64,000 nt of DNA from Aneurinibacillus thermoaerophilus (GCF_900099925.1 NZ_FNDE01000001.1:1-64000), one strand, 5' to 3'. Shown: positions 1-10,198, numbered from the stretch's first letter. The notes: a model not told the origin generated them from the letters alone. Made by a program: numbers and translations.

Positions 1-99
1 GGAAAATATATCTTGGTTTTTTGGTTAATAGTCTCTCGAATTCAACTGGAAATTCGTGATTTTGAGGGGCTTAAACATACTATACGAGGAGGATTTGTC

Positions 100-345
100 A
101 TGAGCAAGAAAGCGGCGGATATGTCATTTGAGGAAGCGATGAAACAATTGGAAAACGTTGTGCAGCAGTTAGAAGCAGGAGAGGTGCCGCTTGAAAGAGC
201 GATCGCGTTGTTTCAGGAAGGAATGGAGCTTTCCCGTCTGTGCAGCCGGAAATTGGAGGATGTGGAGCAAAAAATCGAAATGTTGCTGGAGCAGGAAGGG
301 GAGCAAATTGCGGTTCCGTTTCGATTGGAGGGAGACGGCGAGTGA
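100..345 (+). CDS. xseB: Exodeoxyribonuclease VII small subunit
   Basis: 81-residue small subunit of exonuclease VII, which with XseA degrades single-stranded DNA in the cytoplasm. The body carries the usual family pattern: SFEEAMKQLE near the N-terminus, then LEAGEVPLERAI and LFQEGMELSRLC, followed by an acidic helical tail. Length is normal for the family. The start is the ATG preceded by GAGGAGGA at about 86-93; a longer open frame upstream has no ribosome site. The stop overlaps the GTG start of ispA by four bases (GTGA), so the two are translationally coupled. xseA would lie to the left but its coding end is not recognisable in the first 99 bases. Confidence 0.93.
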   Translation: MSKKAADMSFEEAMKQLENVVQQLEAGEVPLERAIALFQEGMELSRLCSRKLEDVEQKIEMLLEQEGEQIAVPFRLEGDGE

Positions 346-1238
346 ACCAGGCGCTGCTACATGACTATATGAAAACCAAAGCCGATCTTGTCGGGAAACG
401 GCTGGCGGATTTGATCGAAACGCCGGAGATTCCGGAAACACTGCGTCAGGCGATGGCGTATTCATTGCTTGCAGGAGGAAAGCGCCTGCGTCCGGTGCTG
501 GTGCTTGCGACGCTCGAAGCGTTCGGTAAGTCGATTGATGCAGGGATTCCGGTCGCCTGTGCCGTGGAGATGGTGCATACATACTCTTTGATTCATGATG
601 ATTTGCCTGCGATGGACAACGATGATTTTCGGCGTGGAAAGCCGACGAACCATAAAGTGTATGGGGAGGCAACAGCGATTCTCGCTGGCGACGCGCTGTT
701 GACGTACGCTTTTGAAACGGTGTGCAGTGCGGAAGAAGCGGGTGCGCCATCAGGGCGTGTGTTGCGCATTGTACGGGAGCTGGCTTCTTACGCCGGCCCA
801 AGAGGTATGGTGGGTGGACAGAGTGCGGATATGGAAGGTGAGGATATTCCGCTAACGCCTGAGCAACTCCGGTATATTCATCAGCATAAAACGGCCGATT
901 TGCTTGTCTTTTGCGTGCGCGCGGGTGCCATTCTTGCCGGGGCTTCGGAAAGACAGTTATCGCTTTTGACCCGCTATGCGAACAATATCGGACTTGCGTT
1001 TCAAATTCAGGACGATATTCTTGATGTGACGGGCGATGAAACGAAAATGGGCAAGCCTGTAGGCAGTGACGAAAAGCGCAAAAAATCAACATACCCTGCG
1101 CTTATCGGAATGGAGAAATCGCGCTCGCTCCTGAAACAATTGATCGAAGAGGCAAATTTGGCGCTCGTGGAAGCTGCCCTTGAAGATAATAGTATTTTAC
1201 GCGCCTTAGCTGCCTTTATCATTGAACGGGACTATTAA
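342..1238 (+). CDS. ispA: Farnesyl diphosphate synthase (geranyltranstransferase)
   Basis: 298-residue trans-prenyltransferase condensing isopentenyl diphosphate with allylic diphosphates to farnesyl diphosphate, the precursor of undecaprenyl phosphate and quinones. The first aspartate-rich motif DDLPAMD is at residues 86-92 and the second, DDILD, at 224-228, with GGKRLRP at 45-51 and the KKSTYP stretch downstream. Length matches bacterial IspA (about 295). GTG start inside the end of xseB with GGAGGG upstream. The longer in-frame extension overlapping xseB is rejected because family members start here. Followed by a strong terminator, so xseB-ispA end one transcript; dxs, the first enzyme supplying its substrate, follows. 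Confidence 0.95.
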   Translation: MNQALLHDYMKTKADLVGKRLADLIETPEIPETLRQAMAYSLLAGGKRLRPVLVLATLEAFGKSIDAGIPVACAVEMVHTYSLIHDDLPAMDNDDFRRGKPTNHKVYGEATAILAGDALLTYAFETVCSAEEAGAPSGRVLRIVRELASYAGPRGMVGGQSADMEGEDIPLTPEQLRYIHQHKTADLLVFCVRAGAILAGASERQLSLLTRYANNIGLAFQIQDDILDVTGDETKMGKPVGSDEKRKKSTYPALIGMEKSRSLLKQLIEEANLALVEAALEDNSILRALAAFIIERDY

Positions 1239-1252
1239 AGAAAAACCGCAGA

Positions 1253-1282
1253 CCGCAGGTTTATACCTGCGGCCTTTTTTTT
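1253..1282 (+). terminator. Rho-independent terminator after ispA
   Basis: Stem ACCGCAGGT/ACCTGCGG with a short loop followed by eight or more T. It separates xseB-ispA from dxs. Confidence 0.9.
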
Positions 1283-1403
1283 AGATTGGAGTTTATCGTT
1301 CGTTTGTGATACCATGTTGTTGATTCGTTTATAAAAAAATAGGTATGATATGTGTGCTATGTATGGAAAAATTAGAATGAAACGTTGAAAGCGAGGGTTT
1401 TCC

Positions 1404-3287
1404 TTGTTATCTACAATCAATTCCCCGCAAGACTTAAAAAAATTAAATATATCTCAACTAACTGAACTGGCGGAAGAGATTCGCGCGTTTCTCATCGAAA
1501 ATTTATCAGTGACCGGGGGACACTTGGCGCCGAACCTTGGCGTAGTAGAACTAACGCTTGCGCTTCATTATATTTTTGACAGCCCGAAAGATAAACTCAT
1601 TTGGGATGTAGGGCATCAGGCTTACGTGCATAAAATGCTGACAGGGCGTATGGAAAGGTTCGATACGCTGCGCCAATATAAAGGATTATGCGGTTATCCA
1701 AAGCGGAGTGAGAGCGAACATGATGTTTGGGAGACGGGTCATAGTAGCACTTCGCTTTCCGCGGCGATGGGCATGGCAATCGCCCGCGATTTAAAAGGTG
1801 AGAAGCACAAGGTCATTGCGATTATCGGTGACGGTGCGCTAACCGGCGGCATGGCGTTGGAAGCGATGAATCATATGGGGCACGAAGGCAGAGATGTTAC
1901 TGTTATATTGAATGATAACGAAATGTCCATCGCGCCGAACGTCGGGGCGATGCACAACCACTTAGGAAAGCTGCGCACGAACCATAATTACAGACGCGCT
2001 AAGGAAGAGATTGAACAATTGCTGAAGAAAATACCGGCAGTTGGCGGCAAAATGGCCAAGCTGGTCGAGCGGCTTAAAGATGGTCTGAAATATGTAGTCG
2101 TGTCCGGCATTCTTTTTGAAGAGCTGGGCTTTACATATCTGGGACCGGTGGACGGGCATAATTTGCCTGCGTTGATGGAAGCTTTGCGTCAGGCGTCTCA
2201 CACAAAAGGCCCTGTACTCGTTCATGTTATTACTAAGAAGGGGAAAGGATATGCCCCGGCTGAGCTCGACTCATACGCATTTCATGGTGTGGGTATGTAT
2301 AAGATCGAGAGCGGTGAAGTGTTGAAAAGTGAAGGCCCGCCGAGTTACACAAGTATTTTCGCACGTACAATTGAAAAACTGGCCGAAAAAGATTCCCGCA
2401 TCGTAGCAATTACAGCAGCGATGCCTAACGGTACAGGTCTTGATCACTTTGCGCAGAAATATCCCGAACGCTTTTTTGATGTCGGAATTGCAGAGCAACA
2501 TGCGACAACGATGGCGGCGGGAATTGCGACGCAGGGGTTAAAGCCGGTGTTTGCTGTATATTCTACATTTTTGCAGCGTGGGTACGATCAGCTTGTGCAC
2601 GATGTATGCCGCCAGAACCTGAATGTGACGTTTGCCATTGACCGAGCTGGTTTGGTCGGCGCGGACGGGGAAACACATCAGGGTGTATTTGATATCGCAT
2701 ATATGCGCAGCCTGCCTAATATGACAATTATGATGCCGAAGGACGAGAATGAATTGCAGCATATGCTGTACACGGCGCTTATGTATGATGGCGGTCCGAT
2801 TGCTGTCCGTTATCCGCGCGGTAGCGGAGAAGGGGTGCCGTTAGATGGAGAGTTCAAGCTTCTTCCGATCGGTAAAGCAGAAATTTTGCGTCCAGGAGTG
2901 CATGTGGCGATTTTGGCATTTGGGAACATGGTGCCTATCGCGCAAAAAGCTGCGGACATGCTGATGGCGGAAGGAATGAATCCGATGGTGGTCAATGCCC
3001 GGTTCGCCAAACCGTTGGATGAGGAATTGCTTTTCATGTTGGCGCGGGACGGCTATACGATTGTGACGCTTGAGGAGGGGGCGGTGCACGGCGGCTTCGG
3101 CAGCGCCGTACTCGAATGTTACGCGCAGGCCGGTTATCATCATATAACGGTCGAATTAATGGGCATCCCGGATTACTATGTGGAACACGGCAGTGTGAAG
3201 GAACAGCGCGCTGAGGTAGGCTTAACTTCTGAAAAGGTAGCACATAAGGTTCGTTCGCTTTGGCCGGCAAGGAGGCAGAGGGCGTAG
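1404..3287 (+). CDS. dxs: 1-deoxy-D-xylulose-5-phosphate synthase
   Basis: 627-residue thiamine diphosphate enzyme joining pyruvate and glyceraldehyde 3-phosphate, the first step of the MEP isoprenoid pathway. The TPP/Mg site GDGALTGGM begins at residue 142 with LNDNEMS near 169-175. The N-terminus [14 protein letters not shown] and [17 protein letters not shown] are hallmark DXS segments, and the transketolase pyrimidine-binding domain follows ([23 protein letters not shown]). TTG start with GAGGG six bases upstream. A 120-base gap with no clear promoter separates it from ispA. tlyA follows after three bases, so dxs and tlyA are probably cotranscribed. Confidence 0.96.
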   Translation: MLSTINSPQDLKKLNISQLTELAEEIRAFLIENLSVTGGHLAPNLGVVELTLALHYIFDSPKDKLIWDVGHQAYVHKMLTGRMERFDTLRQYKGLCGYPKRSESEHDVWETGHSSTSLSAAMGMAIARDLKGEKHKVIAIIGDGALTGGMALEAMNHMGHEGRDVTVILNDNEMSIAPNVGAMHNHLGKLRTNHNYRRAKEEIEQLLKKIPAVGGKMAKLVERLKDGLKYVVVSGILFEELGFTYLGPVDGHNLPALMEALRQASHTKGPVLVHVITKKGKGYAPAELDSYAFHGVGMYKIESGEVLKSEGPPSYTSIFARTIEKLAEKDSRIVAITAAMPNGTGLDHFAQKYPERFFDVGIAEQHATTMAAGIATQGLKPVFAVYSTFLQRGYDQLVHDVCRQNLNVTFAIDRAGLVGADGETHQGVFDIAYMRSLPNMTIMMPKDENELQHMLYTALMYDGGPIAVRYPRGSGEGVPLDGEFKLLPIGKAEILRPGVHVAILAFGNMVPIAQKAADMLMAEGMNPMVVNARFAKPLDEELLFMLARDGYTIVTLEEGAVHGGFGSAVLECYAQAGYHHITVELMGIPDYYVEHGSVKEQRAEVGLTSEKVAHKVRSLWPARRQRA

Positions 3288-3290
3288 TCA

Positions 3291-4103
3291 ATGAACAAAA
3301 AAGAAAGAATTGATGTACGCTTGGTGCAGGAAGGTTATTTCCCGAGCCGAGAAAAAGCAAGGGCCGCCATTATGGCAGGCCTTGTCTTTGTGGGGCAAGA
3401 ACGCTGTGACAAACCAGGGGTGAAAGTGGAAGTCGATAAGTCGATTACGGTTAAAGGACATGTTCATCCTTACGTCAGCCGTGGCGGATTAAAGCTTGAG
3501 AAAGCGCTCAAAACATTCGGCATTGATGTAACGGATGCGGTGGTAATGGATATTGGTGCTTCCACTGGTGGATTTACCGACTGTGCACTTCAGCACGGTG
3601 CACGTCTTGTGTACGCGATTGATGTAGGTTATGGGCAGCTTGATTGGTCGTTGCGTCAGAACGAAAAAGTAGTCGTGATGGAGCGGACCAATTTTCGTTA
3701 TTTGAAAGCGGACGAATGGGAAGGCGAGCGTATCCAGTTCGCCATGATTGATGTTTCTTTTATTTCGTTGCGGTTGATTTTGCCTGTCCTCAAAGATTTC
3801 CTAGATCCGGGTGCCAGCGTGCTAGCATTGGTTAAGCCACAGTTTGAAGCAGGGCGCGAACAAGTTGGAAAGCATGGTGTCGTTCGTGATGCGGCTGTGC
3901 ACAGGGAAGTGCTCACCACAATGATGAGGTTTAGCGAGCAGCTTGGCTTTCGGGTGCGCGGTCTATCATTTTCTCCAATTACGGGTGGCCAGGGCAACAT
4001 TGAGTTTTTGCTATATTTGGAATGGACAGAAGGGCCGGTGGTGCCGGAAGACCATACGGAAGATATTGCTCGTATCGTGCGAGAAGCGCATGCCGCTTTC
4101 TAA
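3291..4103 (+). CDS. tlyA: TlyA family rRNA (cytidine-2'-O)-methyltransferase
   Basis: 270 residues. An N-terminal S4-type RNA-binding domain (about 5-65, with RLVQEGYFPSREKARAAIMAG) is followed by the linker YVSRGGLKLEKAL and a Rossmann methyltransferase core with SAM motif DIGASTGGFTDC at 87-98. The family 2'-O-methylates 16S and/or 23S rRNA; the B. subtilis homologue is YqxC. The position between dxs and nadK-argR-recN is the conserved Firmicutes arrangement. Which rRNA is the target cannot be read from sequence. Confidence 0.93.
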   Translation: MNKKERIDVRLVQEGYFPSREKARAAIMAGLVFVGQERCDKPGVKVEVDKSITVKGHVHPYVSRGGLKLEKALKTFGIDVTDAVVMDIGASTGGFTDCALQHGARLVYAIDVGYGQLDWSLRQNEKVVVMERTNFRYLKADEWEGERIQFAMIDVSFISLRLILPVLKDFLDPGASVLALVKPQFEAGREQVGKHGVVRDAAVHREVLTTMMRFSEQLGFRVRGLSFSPITGGQGNIEFLLYLEWTEGPVVPEDHTEDIARIVREAHAAF

Positions 4104-4113
4104 ATAGAAAGGT

Positions 4114-4151
4114 AAAAAGCAGGAGCCTTGAAAGAGGATTCCTGCTTTTTT
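4114..4151 (+). terminator. Terminator between tlyA and nadK
   Basis: Inverted repeat AAAAAGCAGGA / TCCTGCTTTTTT with an interior of about 15 bases and a T run. A TATAAT hexamer at 4183-4188 just downstream may be the -10 of a nadK promoter, but no good -35 box is visible. Confidence 0.8.
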
Positions 4152-4231
4152 GCATTTTTATGCACTCGGAAATAAAACCATGTATAATAAGAGAGCAGGC
4201 AGTATCACCCTACGTAATCGAGGTGTTGTTT

Positions 4232-5089
4232 GTGACGGCAATAGGCATCGTAATGAACAAAGATAAGCACAATGCTTGGCTTGTAGCCGAAGCGCTTGTC
4301 CGCCTGCTGGAGGGGAAAAAAGCGGGCGTATATATAGACCATGTGGTTGCTGCCCATATTGGACGGCAGGATTTATCTTTACCGCTTGAACAGTTTCATG
4401 AAAAAGTAGATATTGTGTTCGTATTGGGCGGAGACGGCACATTGATCGGCTTAGCCCGCGAAATCGCTCCGTATTCCATTCCGATTCTCGGGATTAATCT
4501 TGGGCACCTTGGCTTTCTTTCTGAATCAGAGCCAGACGATTTGCCACGTGCGGTGGATCGCATCTTAAGCGGTGAATACTGTGTGGAAGAGAGGATGATG
4601 CTGCAAACGGAGGTATTCCGTAACGGGGAACGGGTTCACCAATCCGTTGCGCTGAATGATGTTGGCATTGCAAAGGGAAGCTTCGGTCGAATGATTAAAT
4701 GCAGCGTGTACGTTGATGATTTATATGTAGGTACCTACAACGGCGACGGGCTCATTATTTCTACTCCTACGGGTTCAACCGCCTATTCCTTGTCGGCAGG
4801 AGGGCCAATTGTGGTACCGTATATCAATGTTATTTTGTTAACGCCAGTGGCGCCACATTCGCTGACAGCCCGTCCGCTTGTACTGCCAGCTAACGAAGAA
4901 ATTCATGTGGTAGTTGATGCGACTCATAATGATATTGGCTTAACGATCGACGGCCAGCTTGGATATCCGCTTAAGATTAATGATGAAATTGTCATTTGCC
5001 GCTCACCTTACATTACTCCGCTAATTAAATGGAAAGAGCGAAGCTTTTTCGAAGTTGTGCGAAAAAAACTTCAAAGGGAGAACGGATAA
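4232..5089 (+). CDS. nadK: NAD kinase
   Basis: 285-residue ATP-dependent NAD kinase making NADP. The invariant GGDGT is at 66-70, followed by [14 protein letters not shown], and the [16 protein letters not shown] segment completes the active site. GTG start preceded by GAGGTG six bases upstream; the reading frame is open for another 70 codons upstream but that part overlaps tlyA's end and the terminator and has no family similarity. Placement between tlyA and argR is common in Paenibacillaceae and clostridia, unlike B. subtilis, where NAD kinases lie elsewhere. Confidence 0.93.
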   Translation: MTAIGIVMNKDKHNAWLVAEALVRLLEGKKAGVYIDHVVAAHIGRQDLSLPLEQFHEKVDIVFVLGGDGTLIGLAREIAPYSIPILGINLGHLGFLSESEPDDLPRAVDRILSGEYCVEERMMLQTEVFRNGERVHQSVALNDVGIAKGSFGRMIKCSVYVDDLYVGTYNGDGLIISTPTGSTAYSLSAGGPIVVPYINVILLTPVAPHSLTARPLVLPANEEIHVVVDATHNDIGLTIDGQLGYPLKINDEIVICRSPYITPLIKWKERSFFEVVRKKLQRENG

Positions 5090-5120
5090 CATGAAAGAAA
5101 GCAGTACCGGAGGAAAGAAT

Positions 5121-5570
5121 ATGAACAAAGGTCAACGACATATTAAAATCAGAGAAATTATTGCTCGGAATGATGTAGAGACGCAGGACGAATTGGTTTA
5201 TTTGTTGTGTGAAGCAGGATTTAATGTAACACAGGCTACAGTCTCACGCGATATTAAAGAATTGCACCTGGTGAAAGTGCCGACAAACGATGGGCGTTAT
5301 AAATACTCTTTGCCTGCTGATCAGCGTTTTAACCCCCATCATAAATTGAAGCGAACCCTGATTGACAGCTTTGTCAGCATCGATCAGGCGGATAATCTGC
5401 TTGTGATGAAGACGATGCCGGGCAACGCACATGCGATCGGCGCGTTGATTGACAACTTGGAATGGTCCGAGATTTTAGGTACGATTTGCGGCGATGACAC
5501 GATTCTAATTATTTGCCGGACAAAAGAAGCGGCAGGCGAGATGTCGCAGCGTTTTCTTAACATGCTGTAA
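5121..5570 (+). CDS. argR: Arginine repressor ArgR/AhrC
   Basis: 149 residues, the same length as B. subtilis AhrC and clearly alignable to it from memory ([14 protein letters not shown] start, [15 protein letters not shown]). The winged-helix DNA-binding domain occupies about 1-70, with recognition segment [12 protein letters not shown] at 38-49. The C-terminal hexamerisation and arginine-binding domain ends with [14 protein letters not shown]. The protein represses arginine biosynthesis and activates catabolism when arginine is bound. ATG with GGAGG upstream; a longer frame from 5055 overlaps nadK and was not chosen. Part of the nadK-argR-recN run. Confidence 0.96.
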   Translation: MNKGQRHIKIREIIARNDVETQDELVYLLCEAGFNVTQATVSRDIKELHLVKVPTNDGRYKYSLPADQRFNPHHKLKRTLIDSFVSIDQADNLLVMKTMPGNAHAIGALIDNLEWSEILGTICGDDTILIICRTKEAAGEMSQRFLNML

Positions 5571-5592
5571 ACAGGCGGAGGGGGACTGTTTA

Positions 5593-7320
5593 ATGCTTCT
5601 GGAATTAAACATTCGCAACTTTGCCGTAATTAAAGAGGTCTCCATTTCGTTTGGACGAGGCCTTACGATTTTAACCGGAGAAACGGGAGCAGGGAAATCG
5701 ATTTTGATTGACGCCATCAGCATGCTTCTTGGTGGACGCGGCTCTTCTGAATATGTTCGCTACGGATGCAAAAAAGCGGAAATTGAAGGACTGTTCGAAT
5801 TCGAAGCAGATGCCCCGGTGCTTGGCATGCTCAAGGAGATGGGGATTGATGTGGAAGACAATACGCTGATTATTCGCCGTGAATTGGCGAGTACGGGCAA
5901 GACGGTATGTCGGGTGAACGGTCGGCTTGTAACTCTATCCATGCTTAGAGAAGTGGCTCCGTGGCTGATCAATATTCATGGCCAGCACGAACATCAATCG
6001 CTTATGCAGGGTGAGCGGCATATTGACTGGCTGGATGCATTTGGTGACGAGAGAATCGTTCCCGCCTTTCGTGAATTTTCTAAGCTGTACGCGCAGTATC
6101 AGCAACTCCGTTCCGAATTGGATTATATATCCACTAATGAACGGGAAATGGTACAGCGAATGGACATGCTTCGGTTTCAATTACAGGAGATTGTATCCGC
6201 TAACTTGAAGCCAGGTGAAGACGAAGAGCTTATGAAGGAGAAGAAAAAGCTTTCGGGTGGCGAAAAGCTTGTGTATAGTCTCGAAGACGCGTATCGTTCC
6301 CTTATTGGAGAACAGCGTGGCATTGACTGGGTGGGGAATGCGGTTAGCCATCTAGAAACCATTCTTGAATACGATGAAGAACTAAGGGAAACACATCAAA
6401 TGTTAGAAAGCGCATTTTACCAGATTGAAGAGGCAGCACGACTCATACGCGCGTACCGCGATACTATTGAATTCGACCCGGAGCGCCTCACACAGATTGA
6501 GAGCAGGCTGGATGAAATCAATCGTTTGAAGCGGAAATACGGCCTTTCGGTGGATGAAATTTTGGAATACGGTGCTTCCATTGAAGATGAACTCGACAGC
6601 ATGGAAAATCGGGAGACGCGCATTGAGGAACTGCAAAAGAAGCTAAAGGAAGTCGCTCTTGATTTAGCGGTTGAGGCCCAAGAACTTTCGCAAATTCGCA
6701 AGCAAATCGCAGAAAAACTTGCCGTGGCGATTGAGCAGGAACTGAAAGACCTGCACATGAGCCGTGCCCAGTTTAAAATCGCCGTTCGGCAGCAGGAAGA
6801 TGAGCGTGGACTTGATGTGAACGGTAACCGTTTTCGTGTGACGAGCAAGGGGATCGACACCGTCGAGTTTCTGATTGCGCCGAATCCGGGCGAACCGCTC
6901 CGACCGGTCAGCAAAATTGCCTCCGGCGGCGAATTGTCCCGTATTATGCTGGCGATGAAAACGATTCTTGCCGATGCGGAGAGCACGGATACGATGATTT
7001 TTGACGAGGTAGATACAGGAGTAAGCGGGCGGGCCGCACAGGCGATTGCGGAAAAATTGATGCGGGTTTCCCGCAAACGTCAGGTATTGTCGATTACACA
7101 TCTGCCACAGGTGGCAAGCATGGCTGATACGCATCTGCGCATCGAGAAACATATGAATGAGAAAGAAACGGAGACGAAAGTCAATCCGCTGTCGTACGAG
7201 GAGCGGGTGGTAGAACTTGCTCGCATGCTCGGCGGCGCTCAGGTAACTGAGACAACGAAAGACAATGCCCGTGAAATGCTGGCGCAGGCTGAGGAAGTCA
7301 AGCAGGAGCTGGAAGGGTAA
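5593..7320 (+). CDS. recN: DNA repair protein RecN
   Basis: 575-residue SMC-like ATPase of double-strand break repair, almost identical in length to the B. subtilis protein. Walker A GETGAGKS is at 29-36, coiled-coil arms fill about 150-380, the ABC signature ASGGELSR lies near 443-450 and Walker B MIFDEVDTG near 470. The NIHGQHEHQSL segment is a RecN hallmark. It acts on DNA ends in the cytoplasm. Strong GGCGGAGGGGG site upstream. The argR-recN-spoIVB-spo0A order is conserved in Bacillales. Confidence 0.96.
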   Translation: MLLELNIRNFAVIKEVSISFGRGLTILTGETGAGKSILIDAISMLLGGRGSSEYVRYGCKKAEIEGLFEFEADAPVLGMLKEMGIDVEDNTLIIRRELASTGKTVCRVNGRLVTLSMLREVAPWLINIHGQHEHQSLMQGERHIDWLDAFGDERIVPAFREFSKLYAQYQQLRSELDYISTNEREMVQRMDMLRFQLQEIVSANLKPGEDEELMKEKKKLSGGEKLVYSLEDAYRSLIGEQRGIDWVGNAVSHLETILEYDEELRETHQMLESAFYQIEEAARLIRAYRDTIEFDPERLTQIESRLDEINRLKRKYGLSVDEILEYGASIEDELDSMENRETRIEELQKKLKEVALDLAVEAQELSQIRKQIAEKLAVAIEQELKDLHMSRAQFKIAVRQQEDERGLDVNGNRFRVTSKGIDTVEFLIAPNPGEPLRPVSKIASGGELSRIMLAMKTILADAESTDTMIFDEVDTGVSGRAAQAIAEKLMRVSRKRQVLSITHLPQVASMADTHLRIEKHMNEKETETKVNPLSYEERVVELARMLGGAQVTETTKDNAREMLAQAEEVKQELEG

Positions 7321-7347
7321 GCAGGAAGAGATTGTTTGAGCTATGCG

Positions 7348-7377
7348 GTTATAAACGCAGCCAACTACGGCAACATT
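7348..7377 (+). promoter_or_regulatory. Possible sigma-F-type promoter of spoIVB
   Basis: GTTATA (7348-7353), then 15 bases, then GGCAACATT (7369-7377), loosely fitting the sigma-F pattern of a GYATA-like -35 and GGnnAnnAT-like -10. In B. subtilis spoIVB is read by forespore sigma factors, which makes this plausible. The match is weak. Confidence 0.25.
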
Positions 7378-7433
7378 ATTACTACAGATATATGGAGGTG
7401 TAGGTAGGGAACGTGTAGGAGCGTGATGACCCA

Positions 7434-8759
7434 TTGACCACCCGAAACAAAAAGAAAATGCTGATTGGATGCATTACAATTGCACTCGCTCTTCTCACTT
7501 TCTCTTCGACCCCTTTTCAGCAATTTGCTTCTTTTCCTGAGAAAATCCGCATGTTCCAGGGCTCTCTGTCTCAGCTTTCGCTCACCATGCCGGTGACGGC
7601 AACGCTTGAATCGACTGATCCTGATGTGGCGCATGTCAAGGAAGCCGTTACGTCAAAAAAGGTCGATTTACGCAATCCCCTTACCATTCAGCCCGGAAAA
7701 CCGGGCGAAGCTAAAGTGACGCTAAAGCTTGGCAATATTCCTGTAAAAACGGTTGATGTGGAGGTTTTGCCTCAGCTAAAAGTAATACCGGGCGGACAGT
7801 CTATCGGTGTGCAATTGCACACTACCGGTGTCTTGGTCGTTGGCCATCATCAGGTGGAAAGCCGAGGCAAGAAGTTTTCTCCTGGAGAATTTGCTGATGT
7901 TAAAGTGGGCGATATGATCATCGGAATTAATGACGTGACCATCCACAACATGGATCAAGTGGGAAAGATAGTGAATGAAGCAGGGAAGCAGGGAAAAACA
8001 ATCAAACTGAAGATTCTTCGGGGAAAGCAAAAGCTTACCGTTGATTTAAAGCCCGCTCTTGAGGATAAGGACAACACATATCGGATGGGATTGTATATTC
8101 GTGATTCGGCTGCCGGAGTTGGAACGCTGACGTTTTATGACCCGGAAAGCAAAAAGTATGGCGCGCTTGGCCATGTAATTTCCGATATGGACACCGGGAA
8201 GCCGATTACGGTCGGTAAAGGGCATGTTGTGCAGTCAAATGTAACATCCATTGAAAGAGGAAGAAACGGTGCGCCCGGCGAGAAGTATGCGCAGTTTCGC
8301 AACGAACGAGTCAAACTGGGCACCATTGAAAAAAATACGCTGTTTGGAATTTTCGGCACGATGAAGCAATTGCCGGATGACGCACTTACAACAGAGCCGA
8401 TTCCGATTGCGCTGAGCGAGCAGGTAAAGACCGGGCCAGCCGAAATTTATACAGTCGTTAATGGTCAGAAAGTGGAAAAGTTCAAAATTGAAATCGTAAA
8501 CACGATACCGCAAAAATACCCGGCCACCAAAGGATTGATCATTAAAGTAACAGATCCGGTACTGTTGAAAAAAACCGGAGGTATTGTTCAAGGGATGAGC
8601 GGAAGCCCTATTATTCAAGATGGTAAGCTTGTTGGTGCAGTTACTCATGTGTTTGTAAATGATCCGACCAGTGGATACGGTACGTATATCGAATGGATGT
8701 TGCAGGATGCGGGGATCGATCTTCGGCATCAAGCAGAAGAAAAGCGCAGGGCGAGTTAA
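7434..8759 (+). CDS. spoIVB: SpoIVB peptidase (stage IV sporulation protein B)
   Basis: 441-residue serine peptidase secreted from the forespore into the intermembrane space, where it triggers SpoIVFB-dependent pro-sigma-K processing. One N-terminal membrane/signal segment at about 9-25, a PDZ domain at about 105-190 ([21 protein letters not shown]), then the SpoIVB peptidase domain with catalytic-type His247 in GALGHVIS and the serine motif GMSGSP at 387-392 (likely Ser391). TTG start; an upstream stop at 7416 leaves it as the only early start, with TAGGAG rather far upstream. A terminator follows directly. Confidence 0.94.
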   Translation: MTTRNKKKMLIGCITIALALLTFSSTPFQQFASFPEKIRMFQGSLSQLSLTMPVTATLESTDPDVAHVKEAVTSKKVDLRNPLTIQPGKPGEAKVTLKLGNIPVKTVDVEVLPQLKVIPGGQSIGVQLHTTGVLVVGHHQVESRGKKFSPGEFADVKVGDMIIGINDVTIHNMDQVGKIVNEAGKQGKTIKLKILRGKQKLTVDLKPALEDKDNTYRMGLYIRDSAAGVGTLTFYDPESKKYGALGHVISDMDTGKPITVGKGHVVQSNVTSIERGRNGAPGEKYAQFRNERVKLGTIEKNTLFGIFGTMKQLPDDALTTEPIPIALSEQVKTGPAEIYTVVNGQKVEKFKIEIVNTIPQKYPATKGLIIKVTDPVLLKKTGGIVQGMSGSPIIQDGKLVGAVTHVFVNDPTSGYGTYIEWMLQDAGIDLRHQAEEKRRAS

Positions 8760-8776
8760 CTCCCTGCGTTTTTTTT
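8745..8776 (+). terminator. Terminator after spoIVB
   Basis: CGCAGGG/CCCTGCG stem overlapping the stop codon region, followed by eight T. It isolates spo0A as a separate transcription unit. Confidence 0.9.
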
Positions 8777-8783
8777 GGAGTTT

Positions 8784-8858
8784 CGTCGAAACAGATAAAT
8801 ATTGGTCGAAAAGTCATTGGATTTTATTTGCAGGAGATAAAGGAAGAACGTCGAATTA
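8784..8858 (+). promoter_or_regulatory. spo0A control region: 0A-like boxes and sigma-H-like promoter
   Basis: Three copies of a GTCGAA core stand at 8784-8790, 8804-8810 and 8849-8855, resembling the Spo0A box TGTCGAA. AGGAGAT (8832-8838), 14 bases, then GAATT (8853-8857) fits a sigma-H promoter, with the third box overlapping its -10. B. subtilis spo0A is likewise driven by a sigma-H promoter and bound by its own product. Confidence 0.55.
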
Positions 8859-8986
8859 CAAAGTGGACAGAGCCATATTGCTTTTCCATACAGAAATTAG
8901 CCGCATATATACATGAAACGAGAGGATTTATAAGCAATGTGATGAAAATATAATTAAAGCAGTAGCGCAAAAGGGGCGAGACCATT

Positions 8987-9766
8987 TTGAGAATGATTCA
9001 AGTGATTTTGGCGGATGACAATCGAGAATTTACAGAATTGCTTCAGGAGTATTTGAATGACCAGCCTGATATTGAAGTCGTAGGAGTTGCGTTTAACGGA
9101 AACGACGTATTGAGTTTATTGAAGCATACGTTGCCGGATGTGTTGATTCTTGATATTGTTATGCCGCACTTGGACGGACTGGCGGTGCTTGAACAAATCC
9201 GCAGCATGAAATTGCCGACTATGCCGAAGATTATTATGCTGACCGCGTTTGGACAGGAAGAAATTACGAAGAAAGCAGTAGAATTGGGCGCATCGTATTA
9301 CATTTTGAAACCGTTTGACATGGAAGTTTTGGCGAACCGCTTGCGGCAGGTTGCAGGGCTGACCCCTGTTTCTGCCCATAATCTACGTTCGCCTTCTCTG
9401 CCGCCGAAAGGAAAAAACCTTGATCAGAATATCACGAATATTATTCATGAAATCGGTGTTCCAGCACACATTAAAGGCTATTTATACCTGCGTGAAGCGA
9501 TTACGATGGTGTACAATGATGTGGAGTTGCTCGGATCGATTACGAAAATTTTGTATCCGGAAATTGCTAAGAAGTTCAATACGACAGCAAGTCGGGTGGA
9601 ACGGGCTATTCGGCATGCGATCGAAGTAGCATGGAGTCGTGGCAACATGGATTCCATCGGCAAACTGTTCGGCTATACGGTGAGCAACAGCAAAGCAAAA
9701 CCGACGAACAGTGAATTTATTGCCATGGTCGCGGACAAGCTGAGAATTGAGCATCATGTAGGATAG
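8987..9766 (+). CDS. spo0A: Sporulation master response regulator Spo0A
   Basis: 259 residues. Receiver domain (about 4-125) with acidic pocket Asp10/Asp11, phospho-acceptor Asp56 in LILDIVMP and LKPFDM at the end. A variable linker leads into the C-terminal effector domain with [19 protein letters not shown] and the DNA-reading segment [20 protein letters not shown], nearly identical to B. subtilis. Phosphorylated by the phosphorelay, it commits the cell to sporulation. TTG start ten bases after AAGGGG; an ATG two codons later is the alternative. A Spo0E-type phosphatase lies convergently downstream. Confidence 0.97.
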   Translation: MRMIQVILADDNREFTELLQEYLNDQPDIEVVGVAFNGNDVLSLLKHTLPDVLILDIVMPHLDGLAVLEQIRSMKLPTMPKIIMLTAFGQEEITKKAVELGASYYILKPFDMEVLANRLRQVAGLTPVSAHNLRSPSLPPKGKNLDQNITNIIHEIGVPAHIKGYLYLREAITMVYNDVELLGSITKILYPEIAKKFNTTASRVERAIRHAIEVAWSRGNMDSIGKLFGYTVSNSKAKPTNSEFIAMVADKLRIEHHVG

Positions 9767-9983
9767 AGTAAGTTGTATCAAGTATTTTATATTTATGCAA
9801 ATTAAACCCAATCAGTGAAACAATACCAGCTCCCTTCTTTTCAAAGCTATAATTTTTTCATCAAGTCGCAATGGAGACATATGCCAACAAATTTTTCATG
9901 CAAGACTATTGAAAATATTAAACTGTAATGAAAGCAAAAGCTGACGCCTGTTTTTATGGTGTCGCTGCCTATGCCTAAAAGAA

Positions 9984-10019
9984 ACTCCCAAGTGATGGTA
10001 CGCTGAACCGCTTGGGAGT
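9984..10019. repeat. Inverted repeat in the gap downstream of spo0A
   Basis: Perfect 9-base arms ACTCCCAAG/CTTGGGAGT around an 18-base interior, with no T run after it. It is the only clear structure in 9767-10111, where no gene is seen. It could be a weak terminator for spo0A or an RNA hairpin. Confidence 0.5.
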
Positions 10020-10111
10020 CCATCATGTTTATCGCGTTGAAATGGGATGAATAACATGATATTTTTATATTGTCTTTCCGGAAGTTGGCGGATTGTGAAG
10101 GGGTGACGCCA

Positions 10112-10198
10112 ATGCGTATGAAAAAAGCATATGTGATTATCTCGGTTATTGTTGCCATTTCTTTGATATTGTCTATGATTGTGCCGTTCCTGCCATAA
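10112..10198 (+). CDS. 28-residue single-pass membrane peptide (Prli42-like?)
   Basis: Short frame MRMKKAYVIIS... ending in VPFLP: a basic start of five residues followed by one hydrophobic helix of about 20 residues. AAGGGG stands about eight bases before the ATG (a second ATG lies two codons in). The size and KK-helix-FL layout recall Prli42/DUF4044 peptides, which anchor stressosome proteins to the membrane in Listeria and are encoded by many Bacillales. The family assignment is a guess; the frame, ribosome site and helix are seen directly. Confidence 0.55.
   Translation: MRMKKAYVIISVIVAISLILSMIVPFLP

Noticed and set aside
169-1092. 307-codon open frame on the minus strand
   Set aside because: It lies fully on top of xseB and ispA, both certain; the product is proline/histidine-rich and looks like an antisense shadow.
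6417-7434. Long minus-strand frames of 219 and 256 codons over recN
   Set aside because: Serine/arginine-rich or low-complexity translations opposite a conserved gene; no ribosome sites.
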